Shown piece after piece: positions 25,226 to 34,180 of a stretch of DNA of 64,000 nucleotides. The DNA lies in contig NZ_JAMXOE010000003.1 in NCBI RefSeq assembly GCF_024055575.1, positions 1 through 64,000 of the forward strand. The letters are read 5' to 3'. A program made the position numbers and the translations under genes. Every line of letters begins with the position of its first letter. Position 1 is the stretch's first letter. The stretch is from Mucilaginibacter flavidus (GTDB taxonomy: Bacteria; Bacteroidota; Bacteroidia; Sphingobacteriales; Sphingobacteriaceae). Under the pieces are notes generated by a model that saw only the letters and a list, made by a program, of their open reading frames with translations, made no database searches and had not been told where the DNA came from.

Positions 25226-26140
25226 ATGACTATTAAACAGCCCTTATTAATTGCCGGTATATTTTGCATTTCGATTACCGCGAATGCCCAGGCAGTTAAA
25301 TATAAAGATATTGTATTTGGTGGCGTAAAAACTACGAAAGACTTAAGCTACGACGGAAGCGATTCCACAGGCAAAAATAAAGCTCACCTGTTTGATTTAT
25401 ACCAACCCGAAGGCGACGAAACAAAAGGCCGGCCATTAATCATTTGGATGCACGGCGGTGGCTTTAAATTTGGCTCCAAAGCCGACAAAAGCGCCCAAAT
25501 ATGGAGCAAAACGTTTGCCCAACGGGGGTATGTTTGCGTATCCATAAACTACACCTTGAGTAAGAAACTGCCGTTTTTGAATTTCGATGAATTGAAGCGT
25601 AGCTGCTATTATGCCGTTTTGGATGCAAAAAAGGCGGTTGCCTATTTTAAGCAACATGCTGCCGAATATCACATTAACCCCGACAAAATTATATTAGCGG
25701 GCAATTCGGCGGGAGGGATGATAGCCCTTCAAACAGCCTTCGCCACTAATGCCGAACTTGCAAAATTTGCGGGCGTGCCCGAAGTTGATGCCGGCAAAGC
25801 TGAATTGCTAAAGGTTGAGGGCGTAATTAATTTATGGGGAGGTATTTTCAGGCTAAATTGGCTGAAAAACGCCCGTGTACCGGTGGTAAATATTTACGGC
25901 AGCAACGATGGTATAGTTGCACCGGCACACAAAGACACATCGTTATATGGCGGGAAAGATGTTTACGAAAGGGCAAAAACTTTAAACATAACAACCGGCG
26001 TGAAAGTTTTTGAAGGTTACTCGCACGAGCTTCGCAAGCATTTCAACCCTATTTTCTCCAGCGATAAGGGTACGCAACAACGCTGGCTTGAAGCCGGGCA
26101 GTTTGCGGCTGATTTTATGTACAACAATTTGTTTAAGTAA
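25226..26140 (+). CDS. secreted alpha/beta hydrolase (HSL-like esterase)
   Basis: 304 residues. A signal peptide runs about 1-22 (ending ITANAQA). The oxyanion loop is WMHGGGFKFG, the nucleophile Ser161 is in AGNSAGGMIA, the acid is probably Asp in YGSNDGIV, and the His is in GYSHELRKHF. HGGG plus GNSAGG is the hormone-sensitive-lipase type. Such Bacteroidota enzymes often de-esterify plant polysaccharides or small acyl esters. It is divergent from the pigment ligase with a 125-base gap and probably is not part of that pathway. Confidence 0.88.
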   Translation: MTIKQPLLIAGIFCISITANAQAVKYKDIVFGGVKTTKDLSYDGSDSTGKNKAHLFDLYQPEGDETKGRPLIIWMHGGGFKFGSKADKSAQIWSKTFAQRGYVCVSINYTLSKKLPFLNFDELKRSCYYAVLDAKKAVAYFKQHAAEYHINPDKIILAGNSAGGMIALQTAFATNAELAKFAGVPEVDAGKAELLKVEGVINLWGGIFRLNWLKNARVPVVNIYGSNDGIVAPAHKDTSLYGGKDVYERAKTLNITTGVKVFEGYSHELRKHFNPIFSSDKGTQQRWLEAGQFAADFMYNNLFK

Positions 26141-26218
26141 TATCCTGCGCTATACCGTTTTCAAAACATAATTGTACATTTAACGTTATAAAAAACAATC
26201 ATCATTAACCACTAACAC

Positions 26219-26473
26219 ATGAAATATTTAAAAATTTTAGTTGTGGCTTTGGTTTTAACTTTCAGCGTTGAATTTTCGCATGCAAAATCAATGACATTGA
26301 CAGTTACACCAACGTATTTACAAATACGCAGGCCACCACCGCCGCCACCGCGCCCGCCAATACGGTTCCGCAGGCATCATCGCAGGCACCACGCAAGGAT
26401 TCATATCCGTTTGCCAAAGCCGCCGCCGCACCCACCGGGTCCGGGGCTGCCGCCTCCACCGCCGCATCCGTGA
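26219..26473 (+). CDS. small secreted Pro/His/Arg-rich protein
   Basis: 84 residues. A clear signal peptide MKYLKILVVALVLTF...SHAKS (about 1-22) is followed by a short beta-like stretch. Then comes a low-complexity tail: polyproline RRPPPPPPRPP, a basic His/Arg block RFRRHHRRHHARIHIR, and a second polyproline PPPHPPGPG with a PPPPPHP end. It is strongly basic. No family is recognised. It could bind metal or heme through His, or stick to anionic surface polymers. The clear start, signal peptide and following terminator argue for a real single-gene transcript. Confidence 0.7.
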   Translation: MKYLKILVVALVLTFSVEFSHAKSMTLTVTPTYLQIRRPPPPPPRPPIRFRRHHRRHHARIHIRLPKPPPHPPGPGLPPPPPHP

Positions 26474-26487
26474 GGAAAATAAATACA

Positions 26488-26518
26488 AAAGCCCTTCATA
26501 TTGTTTGAGGGGTTTTTT
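26488..26518 (+). terminator. rho-independent terminator
   Basis: AAAGCCCTTCA (26488-26498) pairs with TGAGGGGTTTT (26506-26516), with two G-T wobbles, 7-base loop, and ends in a run of six T. It is 14 bases past the stop of the Pro/His/Arg-rich gene. Confidence 0.85.
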
Positions 26519-26620
26519 GTTTGTCAGTAAACCTGGTTGTATTTTCCCAAATCTATCGCAGGGTCGTTACCCGGTTTTGGGCGCGACCTTATTTTAACTT
26601 GAGTTCGCTATAAGAATTTA

Positions 26621-26980
26621 TGTTAAATATATAAATATCTGACTATGAGTATGTTTCACAGCGTTCCGGGTGTTCCGCTTGCAAAAATGGAACGCCCTAT
26701 CCAATAAAAATGTTCTTTTGAACCTCGCTCTCACGATAATTACCGGGACTAACAGGCGTTTTGGGTGGGGCGCAAGTATGTTTAACCCGGGCTTATATTA
26801 AATTAATGTTAAATTTATGTATTAATATATGTTAGATATATAAATATTTGATAATGAGTGTGTTTCATAGCGTTCCGGGTGTTCCGCTTTTAAAAATGGA
26901 ACGCGCTGCCCGATAAGAATGCTTTTTAAATCCAATCTCGCACGATAATTATCGGGACGACCAGGCGTTTGCGATGGGGC
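26621..26980. repeat. imperfect tandem duplication, about 209-base unit (family 4)
   Basis: Copy 1 starts at 26621 and copy 2 at 26830 (period 209). Shared landmarks are TGTTARATATATAAATAT, then GTTTCAYAGCGTTCCGGG, ATGGAACGC, TCTCACGATAATT(A)CCGGGAC-like text and CAGGCGTTT. GCGTTCC and GGAACGC within each unit form a hairpin. A related piece lies inverted at 53030-53089. The region 26519-27111 has no credible gene. Confidence 0.8.
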
Positions 26981-27111
26981 TGCGGGAAATTTATATCGAA
27001 CTCACCTTATTTTAATTAGCGGGTTATATAAGTAGAAAAAGACCTGAACACAGCTTTTTTCAGAGCGATGGGTTTTAAACCAAACGCTATAAATGTAAAA
27101 TTTGAGATATA

Positions 27112-27981
27112 TTACTTTTTAAAAGCAAATTTCAGCACATTTCCCATCCGCAACTTATCGCCTTCGTTTGATATGTAAAGGTTGTTATCCTTATCAAAAG
27201 CAATGCCTTCCGGTTGACCAAATACCTGCGGATTTAACGGGTGCACCTCTTTAATCTCCCAGTTTGCACCGGCAACTATCAACATTTTATTTACTGACGA
27301 CAAAATGTACCAATCGCCGGTCAGCGGACTACGACTAAGCCCGGACGGGTGGAATGTTATTTTCTTTTGGCCTGTCAGCTTCTCTATCTTTTTAACATCA
27401 ATTACTGACTGCTCCGCGCTTGTTAGTGTCCCGTCGGCTGCAAGTTTCAACGTAAACACGGTGCTGGTTTTGCTGCTTTTTTCAATACTGCAATGTTTGC
27501 ACAGCACGTATACTGATTGTGTGCTATCATCAGCAAACATTCCTTCATATTCGCCCTGCGGAAGCAAACCTTCCCATGCTCTGGCGTCGGCTGGCCGGTT
27601 GCTTTTTACCGACTGCAGCGGGAAAGTAAATAATACGCCGTCGCTGCGCAGCATAATCACCTGGCCGTTGTTGATAGCAACGTCCTCATAGTCGCCGCTT
27701 TTGCCAAATTTATAGCGCAGCATGTCCTTGTTACCGGGCTTGAAATAAAAGAGCGAACCCTTTTCATCCTGTTCGGCGTACATTGTATCAGCATTGCCTT
27801 TGTTAAATGCTATACCGGATATCTCGGTCAATTCATCCGGCAACTCATATTTTACGGGACGGGTTAAATCGTAACCTTTTGGACCGGGGCTTTTACTTTG
27901 TTGTTGCCCGGTGCAGTTAATGAGCAGTGCGCAAGTAAGCAATAGCAAACAAAGGTATCCCGGCATTAATGTATTTTTCAT
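27112..27981 (-). CDS. SdiA-regulated-like beta-propeller lipoprotein
   Basis: 289 residues. The N-terminus is a lipoprotein signal with lipobox LLINC (Cys23), so the protein should be membrane-anchored in the periplasm or on the surface. The mature part repeats short blade motifs such as ELTEISGIAFNKG, GDYEDVAI, GEYEGMFAD, HPSGLSRSP and GQPEGIAFDKDNNLYISNE, which match the SdiA-regulated domain, a six-bladed propeller. The acidic EDVAI/EGMFAD/EGIAFD positions suggest a metal site. Ligand or activity unknown. It is transcribed alone or after the Hint gene, with a palindrome between. Confidence 0.82.
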   Translation of the reverse strand: MKNTLMPGYLCLLLLTCALLINCTGQQQSKSPGPKGYDLTRPVKYELPDELTEISGIAFNKGNADTMYAEQDEKGSLFYFKPGNKDMLRYKFGKSGDYEDVAINNGQVIMLRSDGVLFTFPLQSVKSNRPADARAWEGLLPQGEYEGMFADDSTQSVYVLCKHCSIEKSSKTSTVFTLKLAADGTLTSAEQSVIDVKKIEKLTGQKKITFHPSGLSRSPLTGDWYILSSVNKMLIVAGANWEIKEVHPLNPQVFGQPEGIAFDKDNNLYISNEGDKLRMGNVLKFAFKK

Positions 27982-28035
27982 ATTAGGTATACCGCTAATT
28001 TAAGGAATTGTTTAGTTAGGGGCCTTGCTTTGTTG

Positions 28036-28120
28036 AGCCGCGGAACGCAAAGAAGGCATAGGAAACGCAGGAATGTTTTTTCTCCGCGCTCCTATGCCTT
28101 CCCGCTTATTTTCGTGGGAA
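28036..28120. repeat. imperfect palindromic element, CCGCGGAACGCAAAG type
   Basis: GAAGGCATAGGA (28053-28064) and TCCTATGCCTTC (28090-28101) are perfect reverse complements. Outer arms CCGCGGAACGC and GCGCTCC also partly pair. It resembles the CCACGGAG...CACAGAG elements at 5970 and 59867 in layout. Located between the Hint gene and the lipoprotein gene. Confidence 0.7.
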
Positions 28121-28128
28121 AATTGAAG

Positions 28129-29127
28129 CTACTTCTGCATTACCATTACCCCATTCAGCACCAGCGTACTGCCGCCATCAGCTTCGATGTTGTAAACGTT
28201 TTGCATTCCGCCCGCATGTTCGGTTTTCCTTAATACGGTAAAGGTTTCATATTTTCCTTTTTGCTCGTTAAGGCATAACACTTGTTGCCCAACAGCAACC
28301 TCACCGATTTTGAAGCTGCCCTGTTTGGTAAGCATTGGGTGATTAGGTGTTGCTTTTAGCACTTTAGTATTCAGGTTGATGTTCAAGCCCGCCGCTGTAT
28401 GCTCTTCTTTTGCCGATACCAGCACCAGCTCAGTTATAGCATAGTTCTTAGCAGCGTGCACGGTGAGCTCTTTTACTTTTATTACCGATGATTTGTTAGT
28501 AGCCGGGTCAACAGTAATAACTTCATCACCGCTTTTTACATCTTTTATCAGCTTTTTGGCGCCGTTGCTCATGGTGATTTCTTCATCGCCCGGGAAGCAG
28601 ATATCGTTGCCATAAGTTGCGGCTTCTTCCTTCATATCTTTACCGTTGTTCAGCACTTTATACTGTTGGAAAGCCATTTCTTTCGACAAGACGTATGACA
28701 ACTTCAAGATAAAGTTTTTCTCAACCTTATTAATGTCGTCAATATCCTGGAAGTATTTTGCCCATACTTTGGCATCAGCGGTAAAGTCCGGAACAAGGGC
28801 CTGGTATTTTTTGCCGGTTTCGCTGGTGTAAAACACCATCAGACCAATTTCCTGCATACCCTGTTTGGCAACAAGTTTATAAAGGTCAACTCTTTTTTTG
28901 AGGCCGTCGCCACCGGTTATAAAATAGGGCTTACGGTTTTCATACCGATCGAGCACATAGGTATTGTCAAATTTCACGTAGGTGTCTTTGTCCAGATCGG
29001 CAATGGTGTAGGTTAACGCTTTGTTATATTCATCCAGGGTCAGCGGGCGTGGGTTAGGGGTAGCTGTTTGCGCCCTGGTGAATGATATGATTAGTAAAAA
29101 AGATAGTGTTAGTAGTAGGTTACGCAT
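28129..29127 (-). CDS. secreted protein with C-terminal Hint (Hedgehog/intein) domain
   Basis: 332 residues. A signal peptide runs about 1-19 (ending FTRAQ). Residues about 25-170 form an unknown domain. A Hint fold then begins at Cys177 in DICFPGDEEITM, with the motif LIKDVKSGDEVIT, the block-B-like ATPNHPMLT (TxxH), and the end NVYNIEADGGSTLVLNGVMV. The final HN plus nucleophile of true inteins is absent: the protein stops at MVMQK. It may thus cleave N-terminally or form a thioester, as in bacterial intein-like and Hedgehog-type proteins, or have lost activity. The partner is unknown. Confidence 0.85.
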   Translation of the reverse strand: MRNLLLTLSFLLIISFTRAQTATPNPRPLTLDEYNKALTYTIADLDKDTYVKFDNTYVLDRYENRKPYFITGGDGLKKRVDLYKLVAKQGMQEIGLMVFYTSETGKKYQALVPDFTADAKVWAKYFQDIDDINKVEKNFILKLSYVLSKEMAFQQYKVLNNGKDMKEEAATYGNDICFPGDEEITMSNGAKKLIKDVKSGDEVITVDPATNKSSVIKVKELTVHAAKNYAITELVLVSAKEEHTAAGLNINLNTKVLKATPNHPMLTKQGSFKIGEVAVGQQVLCLNEQKGKYETFTVLRKTEHAGGMQNVYNIEADGGSTLVLNGVMVMQK

Positions 29128-29146
29128 ATTGTATTATATAAAAGTC

Positions 29147-29263
29147 TCCTTGTCATTCTGAACGCAGTGAAGAATCTTATACGCTGGACAAACACGCAGA
29201 CAAGTATGGCGCATATTTATCAATCGTAGAAGATTCTTCGCTTTGCTCAGAATGACAAAAAGG
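29147..29263. repeat. imperfect palindromic element, CATTCTGAACGCAGTG type
   Basis: Left arm TTGTCATTCTGAACGCAGTG (29150-29169), then AAGAATCTT. Right arm AGAAGATTCTTCGC, TTTGCTCAGAATGACAA (29228-29258). The arms pair over about 30 bases with mismatches. It is near the promoter of the Hint gene and between it and the aminotransferase gene. Confidence 0.75.
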
Positions 29264-29280
29264 GTGAAAGTTTTGTTAGA

Positions 29281-30450
29281 TTAAGATAATTGTTTAAACG
29301 CATCGGCAAATGCTTCCATTTCGTCCATGCGGCCGATGCTTACGCGGCACCAGTCGGCGCCATTTAGCTTCCAATTGCGCACACCCACACCGCGTTTCAT
29401 CATTTCGCCCACAAACTTGTTCCCATCCATTTTTAGGGGAAACATAACGAAGTTAGCTGAGGAAGGAATATATTCGTAGCCTTCCTTTTTCAATACCGAA
29501 TAAAGGTATTCTTTCGAAGCTACCATCTTTTTCGCTGCATCTTTCATATAATCAGTTTCCTGGTATGCTGCAGTTGCAGCAGCTAATGTGGTTGCAGAAA
29601 GATTAAACGCGCCGCCGGTATAAATAGAAAGGGCGCGTATGGTGTCAGGCTGTGCTACTAAGTAACCACAGCGCAGCCCGGCAAAGCCGTATAATTTACT
29701 GAATGTACGGGCTACGATGATATTTTGCCCTGATTTTACACCGCCTATTAATGTAGTCCCCTGTGGGTCTGGCAGATAGTCAATATACGCCTCGTCAACA
29801 AAAACCATTGTTTTTTTAGACACGCGTTCGCAAAATGCTTTCAATTTATCAGTGTCGACCACCGTGGCCGTTGGATTGTTGGGATTGCAAATGTAAACCA
29901 GGCCGGTATTGTCGGTTACTTTTGCCTCCATTGCGTCAAGGTCCAGTTTGTATTCGCTGGTTAGGGGTACCTTAACCCAGTTACCGCCGTGTAGTTTTGC
30001 GTGGGTTGGCAGGTCATCGTACGATGGGTCACCCGTAATAATATCTTTCCCGCCTTTGCTGAAGTGCATTGCTGAGGCGAGCAACAGGGCCGATGAACCG
30101 GCATCCATCATGATGTTGTTTTGATGAATACCTTCAAAGGCAGCAATTTTACCCGACAACACGCCCATCTGCATAAAAGCATATTGGTAACTTAAATCAA
30201 GAGAGTCGGTTATTGCTTTTTTAGCTGCAGCTGATGGCCCGAAGGGGTTTTCGTTGGCAAGCAACCTTGCTTTCATTACCGCTGGGGCTTCCAATATCGC
30301 GGATTGGTCGGTTACCCGTTTAAAAGGAATGATTTTTTTTACCAGCGGCATTGCGGCCAGTTTGTTTATAGTACCCGCTGCCAGTGCCAGTCCCCCGGCC
30401 ATCAGGGCGCTGGATTTTATCCAGTTTCTGCGGTTAATTGAATTTGCCAT
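29281..30450 (-). CDS. Tat-exported PLP aminotransferase, HisC-like
   Basis: 389 residues. The N-terminus has a twin-arginine signal (SINRRNWIKSSALM, then a hydrophobic stretch), so the folded PLP enzyme would reach the periplasm. The fold is aminotransferase class I/II: MDAGSSALLLA binds the cofactor phosphate, YICNPNNPT is the family block, FVDEAYIDYL holds the PLP-stacking acid, and ARTFSKLYGFAGLRCGY carries the Schiff-base Lys. It is similar to histidinol-phosphate aminotransferase, but a role in histidine synthesis is unlikely outside the cytoplasm. It follows the amine oxidase gene by 39 bases. Confidence 0.88.
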   Translation of the reverse strand: MANSINRRNWIKSSALMAGGLALAAGTINKLAAMPLVKKIIPFKRVTDQSAILEAPAVMKARLLANENPFGPSAAAKKAITDSLDLSYQYAFMQMGVLSGKIAAFEGIHQNNIMMDAGSSALLLASAMHFSKGGKDIITGDPSYDDLPTHAKLHGGNWVKVPLTSEYKLDLDAMEAKVTDNTGLVYICNPNNPTATVVDTDKLKAFCERVSKKTMVFVDEAYIDYLPDPQGTTLIGGVKSGQNIIVARTFSKLYGFAGLRCGYLVAQPDTIRALSIYTGGAFNLSATTLAAATAAYQETDYMKDAAKKMVASKEYLYSVLKKEGYEYIPSSANFVMFPLKMDGNKFVGEMMKRGVGVRNWKLNGADWCRVSIGRMDEMEAFADAFKQLS

Positions 30451-30489
30451 TTTCGTTGATTTTTTATGAGTTTTCAGTCAGTTTATTAT

Positions 30490-32076
30490 TTATTTGTTTG
30501 TGCCGGGGTATGTTACCCTTTGGTCGGTCACGCGCGCATGTATGTCGGTAACCACACTCCGCGCCGATTCAAACGCACCGGCCATCCACGCGTTTAAATA
30601 GGTTAAGTGCTCGCCGGCAAAATAAACCTGCTTATCAGGCTTTAATAATATCGGGTATTGGTTTTTACGGGTTTCGTTGCTGTAAACCGCCCATCCGCCT
30701 AAATTGTATTTGGTTTTATGCCAGCTTACCGAAAACGAGCTTTCAAATTCTGCATCATATTGCGGGTGCACCAGCCTTCCTTTTTCCAGCGCTAGTTTTT
30801 CACGGTCAGCGTAGCTTAATTCGCCGGTGCGCTGTGCCTTTTCATTGAAATTATAGTAACCCAGCAATATCCCTTTTTTACCGAGATAATCGTATGACGG
30901 GTAAAAAATCTGCGTTAAATCGTTATTGGTATGGGTAATGCCGCCGTAAATGTGATCGTCTTCTTCCCAAAACCGGCGTTTAAACTGTAGGCCTATCTTG
31001 CCGGTTTGCATGTAGCTGATGTAGTCTATCGCGCGGCTCACATCGCCCGAGAAATTATTATTTACATTGCTCAGCACAGGCAAAGGCAGTGTGCAAATGC
31101 AAATATCGCCCTGTAAAACATGTTCGCCCTGCGCATCTCTATAAGTCACTTTTACACCATTGTCGATATTGGTAATATTGGTCACCTCGGCGCCAAGCTT
31201 TAAACTTTGAGCCACCTTTTTTTCCAACGCCTTAGCAATCTGGTCCATGCCGCCAATGGCCTGAAACATCGTCATTTGCAACTCGTAGGTATATTCGGCC
31301 ACATTATAAAAATCCGGATCAAGCAGGCCGGATTGTATCATGGCTGCGAGTTTATGCGGGTCGGCAATTTTACCCGGCTTGTCGCCGGCACCCGGCGATT
31401 CAATATAACCACGCCTTGCTGATGCTTTGTACAGTTTATCCGGGTCGAGCCCACCTTCGGCCATTAAATATTCAATAACCTTTTCTGAATCTTCTTTAGT
31501 TAAACCAGTATCTAAACTGCTATGGTCAATACTTTTGGCAAGTAATTCGCTCATATACCCGCGTATGTCATTATGCACCTCGCGAACGCGGATTTTTTTG
31601 TTGGATAGGGGGCCTTTACCTTCGGCGAAGTAGTAGGAACTTTCGTTTACATTATTATAGACCTGTAAAGGGATACCAAATTCTTTGCAATAATGCAGGG
31701 TAAGCTGGTGATTATGTGGTATGCGTGAGGGGCCGGCGTTAAAGTACTGGCCATCGTCAAAGCGGGCGGTGAGTGTTGGTTTGTCTGTTTCGGTATTGGT
31801 GCTGCCATTGCGTACGCTCCAACATCGGCCGCCGGCGCGCTCGCGGGCCTCCAGTATGGTGCAGTTGTATCCTAGTTTGTTAAGCTCGTAAGCGCAGGTC
31901 ATCCCGGCAAGACCGCCGCCTAAAATGATAATTTTTTTGCCGTTACCGCTCCCCGTTAAGTTAAATGCATGTGCAGGCGCGGCCTTTAGCATGCCTAAAG
32001 CCAGCATTGCAGGATAAGCGCCCCCCGCCAGCATTGCGCCCTTACTTAAAAAATTTCTCCTGGTAATTGTTTCCAC
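30490..32076 (-). CDS. Tat-exported flavin monoamine/L-amino-acid oxidase
   Basis: 528 residues. A twin-arginine signal (TITRRNFLSKG) is followed by a hydrophobic segment ending near APAHA. The FAD-binding dinucleotide fold is clear: IIILGGGLAGMTCAYEL and ILEARERAGGRCWS. The C-terminal YFAGEHLTYLNAWMAGAFESA is the amine-oxidase FAD motif. It should oxidatively deaminate an amine or amino acid in the periplasm, yielding peroxide and ammonia. First gene of a two-gene transcript with the aminotransferase. Confidence 0.88.
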   Translation of the reverse strand: METITRRNFLSKGAMLAGGAYPAMLALGMLKAAPAHAFNLTGSGNGKKIIILGGGLAGMTCAYELNKLGYNCTILEARERAGGRCWSVRNGSTNTETDKPTLTARFDDGQYFNAGPSRIPHNHQLTLHYCKEFGIPLQVYNNVNESSYYFAEGKGPLSNKKIRVREVHNDIRGYMSELLAKSIDHSSLDTGLTKEDSEKVIEYLMAEGGLDPDKLYKASARRGYIESPGAGDKPGKIADPHKLAAMIQSGLLDPDFYNVAEYTYELQMTMFQAIGGMDQIAKALEKKVAQSLKLGAEVTNITNIDNGVKVTYRDAQGEHVLQGDICICTLPLPVLSNVNNNFSGDVSRAIDYISYMQTGKIGLQFKRRFWEEDDHIYGGITHTNNDLTQIFYPSYDYLGKKGILLGYYNFNEKAQRTGELSYADREKLALEKGRLVHPQYDAEFESSFSVSWHKTKYNLGGWAVYSNETRKNQYPILLKPDKQVYFAGEHLTYLNAWMAGAFESARSVVTDIHARVTDQRVTYPGTNK

Positions 32077-32335
32077 ATCAAATAGCGATAGTTCTGGCTG
32101 TTATTATAGCCTTAAATTTATGTTATTTTTAACAAAGCGCCAATTTTGTTGATAAAATTTGCCTTTGTAAATTATTATTTGGCCATTTTTTAAATGCTAT
32201 TTAATAGCAGAGGTAATTTTTAGTGATAGTAAGATAGAATTCAGTTATAATTTGTCACACTGCGTTTTGTAATTTTAACCTTACAACAATTCCTGTTTGT
32301 TAATTAACCTGTATATTGGTTTAAATCCACAATTT

Positions 32336-34162
32336 ATGATTAACTATTACCCATTCATCAACTTGAAAAAGGCTTTCATAACAACTTTACTTGCGATAGC
32401 TTTAATAAGTGCAGCTTCGGCCCAGCAACCGGGGCAAAAATGGCATTACAGCATGTCGGTTGAGCCTGCTACCAAAAAGTTGCACGTTAGCCTGGAACTT
32501 ACCGGCAAGCTGCCTGATACAGTGGCCTTCAAAATGCCAACCTGGACCACCGGGTATTACCAGTTCATGAATTTCGGCAAAAGCGTATCCGATTTTATTG
32601 CCACCGATGAAAGCGGCAAGGCTATCGACTTTAAGCATCCCGACCAAAACACCTGGAAGGTAGCCGTATCCGGTAATAAAGTTATAAAGCTTAAATATGA
32701 TGTGGAGGCTATCCGCAATTTTGTGGGCGGCAATTATGTTGACACGGCGCATGCCTACCTTTCGCCAGCCGGTATTTTTATGTACGGCGATAAAAATATT
32801 TTGCAGCCGGTAACGGTTAACGTCCAACAATACCCCGGGTGGACAAGGATCGCCACCGGCCTCGACCTTGCAGGCAGCGATTCGACCCAATTTAAGGCGC
32901 CTGATTTTGATGTGTTGTACGATGCGCCAATATTAATGGGGAAACTGGAGAAATTGCCAGGGTTCACGGTAGAAGGTATCCCTCACGATTTTATCGGCTA
33001 TAAAATGGGAATTGCTGATAAGCAGGGATTTATGGACGATATGAAAAAAATTATCGAAGTGGGTTTGGGCATCATTGGAGAAATACCATATAAACATTAC
33101 GTGTTTTTAGGTACAGGCCCCGGCGGTGGCGGTATTGAGCACCTTACTTCAGCCTCCGTTGCTTTTACCGGCAATGGCTTAGATAAACAGGCAGGTAAAA
33201 TGCGGCTGTACAGCTTTTTGGCACACGAGTACTTCCATACGTTTAACGTAAAGCGTATCCGCCCCATCGAGCTTGGTCCGTTTGATTATGAGAAGGGCAG
33301 CAAAACCGAAATGCTCTGGGTGTCTGAAGGGTTTACGGTTTATTACGAGTATATCCTGATTAACAGGGCAGGTATTACCAATGGCCTGGAAATGCTTGGT
33401 CAGTTGCGCGCCAACCTGCTTAATTACGAGAAAAAGCCGGGCCACCTGTTTCAATCAGCCACGCAGGCTAGCCTTGAAACCTGGAGCGACGGGCCGAACG
33501 GGAGGGTTGCCGACGAGTTTAACAAAACTATATCCTATTACGATAAGGGCCCTGTGCTGGGTTTGATGCTTGATTTAAAAATAAGGCACGAAACCAAAAA
33601 TGCCAAAAGCCTAGATGATGTAATGCGCAAACTTTATTATAGCTACTTTAAAAAGCTTAAACGCGGCTTCACTCCGCAGGAATTCAGGCAGGCGTGCGAT
33701 GAAACCGCCGGTATTAAACTGGATGAACTGTTTGAGTACGCATCAACCGTAAAAGAAATTAACTACCATCTATATTTTGCCTATGCCGGGCTTGATATCG
33801 ATGACGCCTGGAAAAAGCAGCCGGGCGCCTGGAACGGCATTACCGCTAAAACGCAAAAGGATTCGTTGTTTGTAACGGCGGTTGAGTATAAATCACCGGC
33901 ATGGGAAAGCGGTGTACGGGTTAAAAGTAAGATAATCAGCATCGACGGGCAACCGGCTACCCTGGCTGCATTGCAGGCTTTATCAACAAATAAAAAAGCT
34001 GGTGATGCGGTAACCATGGAGATAGAGAAAAAAGGAAAAGTTGAGCAAATAAAAATCACGCTCGAAACAGAAATGTCGCGTAGTTTTGAAATAAAACCAA
34101 TGGACAATCCTGACGAATTACAAAATGCCATTTACAAAGGCATTTTTGAAGGCGGACATTAA
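32336..34162 (+). CDS. M61 family glycyl-aminopeptidase-like metallopeptidase with PDZ domain
   Basis: 608 residues. A signal peptide runs about 1-30 (ending ISAASAQQ). An N-terminal beta domain (about 40-190) precedes the thermolysin-like catalytic domain. The zinc site is His297-Glu298-Tyr-Phe-His301 in LAHEYFHTF, and the distal Glu is likely in LWVSEGFTVYYE. A C-terminal PDZ domain (about 500-590) contains VEYKSPAWESGVR. The family cleaves N-terminal glycine or acidic residues. ATG 32336 is chosen as it begins the signal peptide. Diverges from the amine oxidase gene across a 259-base AT-rich gap with no gene. Confidence 0.9.
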   Translation: MINYYPFINLKKAFITTLLAIALISAASAQQPGQKWHYSMSVEPATKKLHVSLELTGKLPDTVAFKMPTWTTGYYQFMNFGKSVSDFIATDESGKAIDFKHPDQNTWKVAVSGNKVIKLKYDVEAIRNFVGGNYVDTAHAYLSPAGIFMYGDKNILQPVTVNVQQYPGWTRIATGLDLAGSDSTQFKAPDFDVLYDAPILMGKLEKLPGFTVEGIPHDFIGYKMGIADKQGFMDDMKKIIEVGLGIIGEIPYKHYVFLGTGPGGGGIEHLTSASVAFTGNGLDKQAGKMRLYSFLAHEYFHTFNVKRIRPIELGPFDYEKGSKTEMLWVSEGFTVYYEYILINRAGITNGLEMLGQLRANLLNYEKKPGHLFQSATQASLETWSDGPNGRVADEFNKTISYYDKGPVLGLMLDLKIRHETKNAKSLDDVMRKLYYSYFKKLKRGFTPQEFRQACDETAGIKLDELFEYASTVKEINYHLYFAYAGLDIDDAWKKQPGAWNGITAKTQKDSLFVTAVEYKSPAWESGVRVKSKIISIDGQPATLAALQALSTNKKAGDAVTMEIEKKGKVEQIKITLETEMSRSFEIKPMDNPDELQNAIYKGIFEGGH

Positions 34163-34180
34163 GCCTGAAATATTACGTTT

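Noticed and set aside
26651-26900. Core GTTTCAYAGCGTTCC looked at first like a parS (ParB) site
   Set aside because: The parS palindrome TGTTTCACGTGAAACA is not matched; only the first half resembles it, and the unit is a dispersed repeat.
26621-26980. Tandem units considered as CRISPR
   Set aside because: Only two units, far too long and diverged, no cas genes.
30490-32076. Amine oxidase considered as phytoene-desaturase-like pigment gene
   Set aside because: The Tat signal and amine-oxidase C-terminal motif do not fit carotenoid desaturases, and it is outside the pigment blocks.
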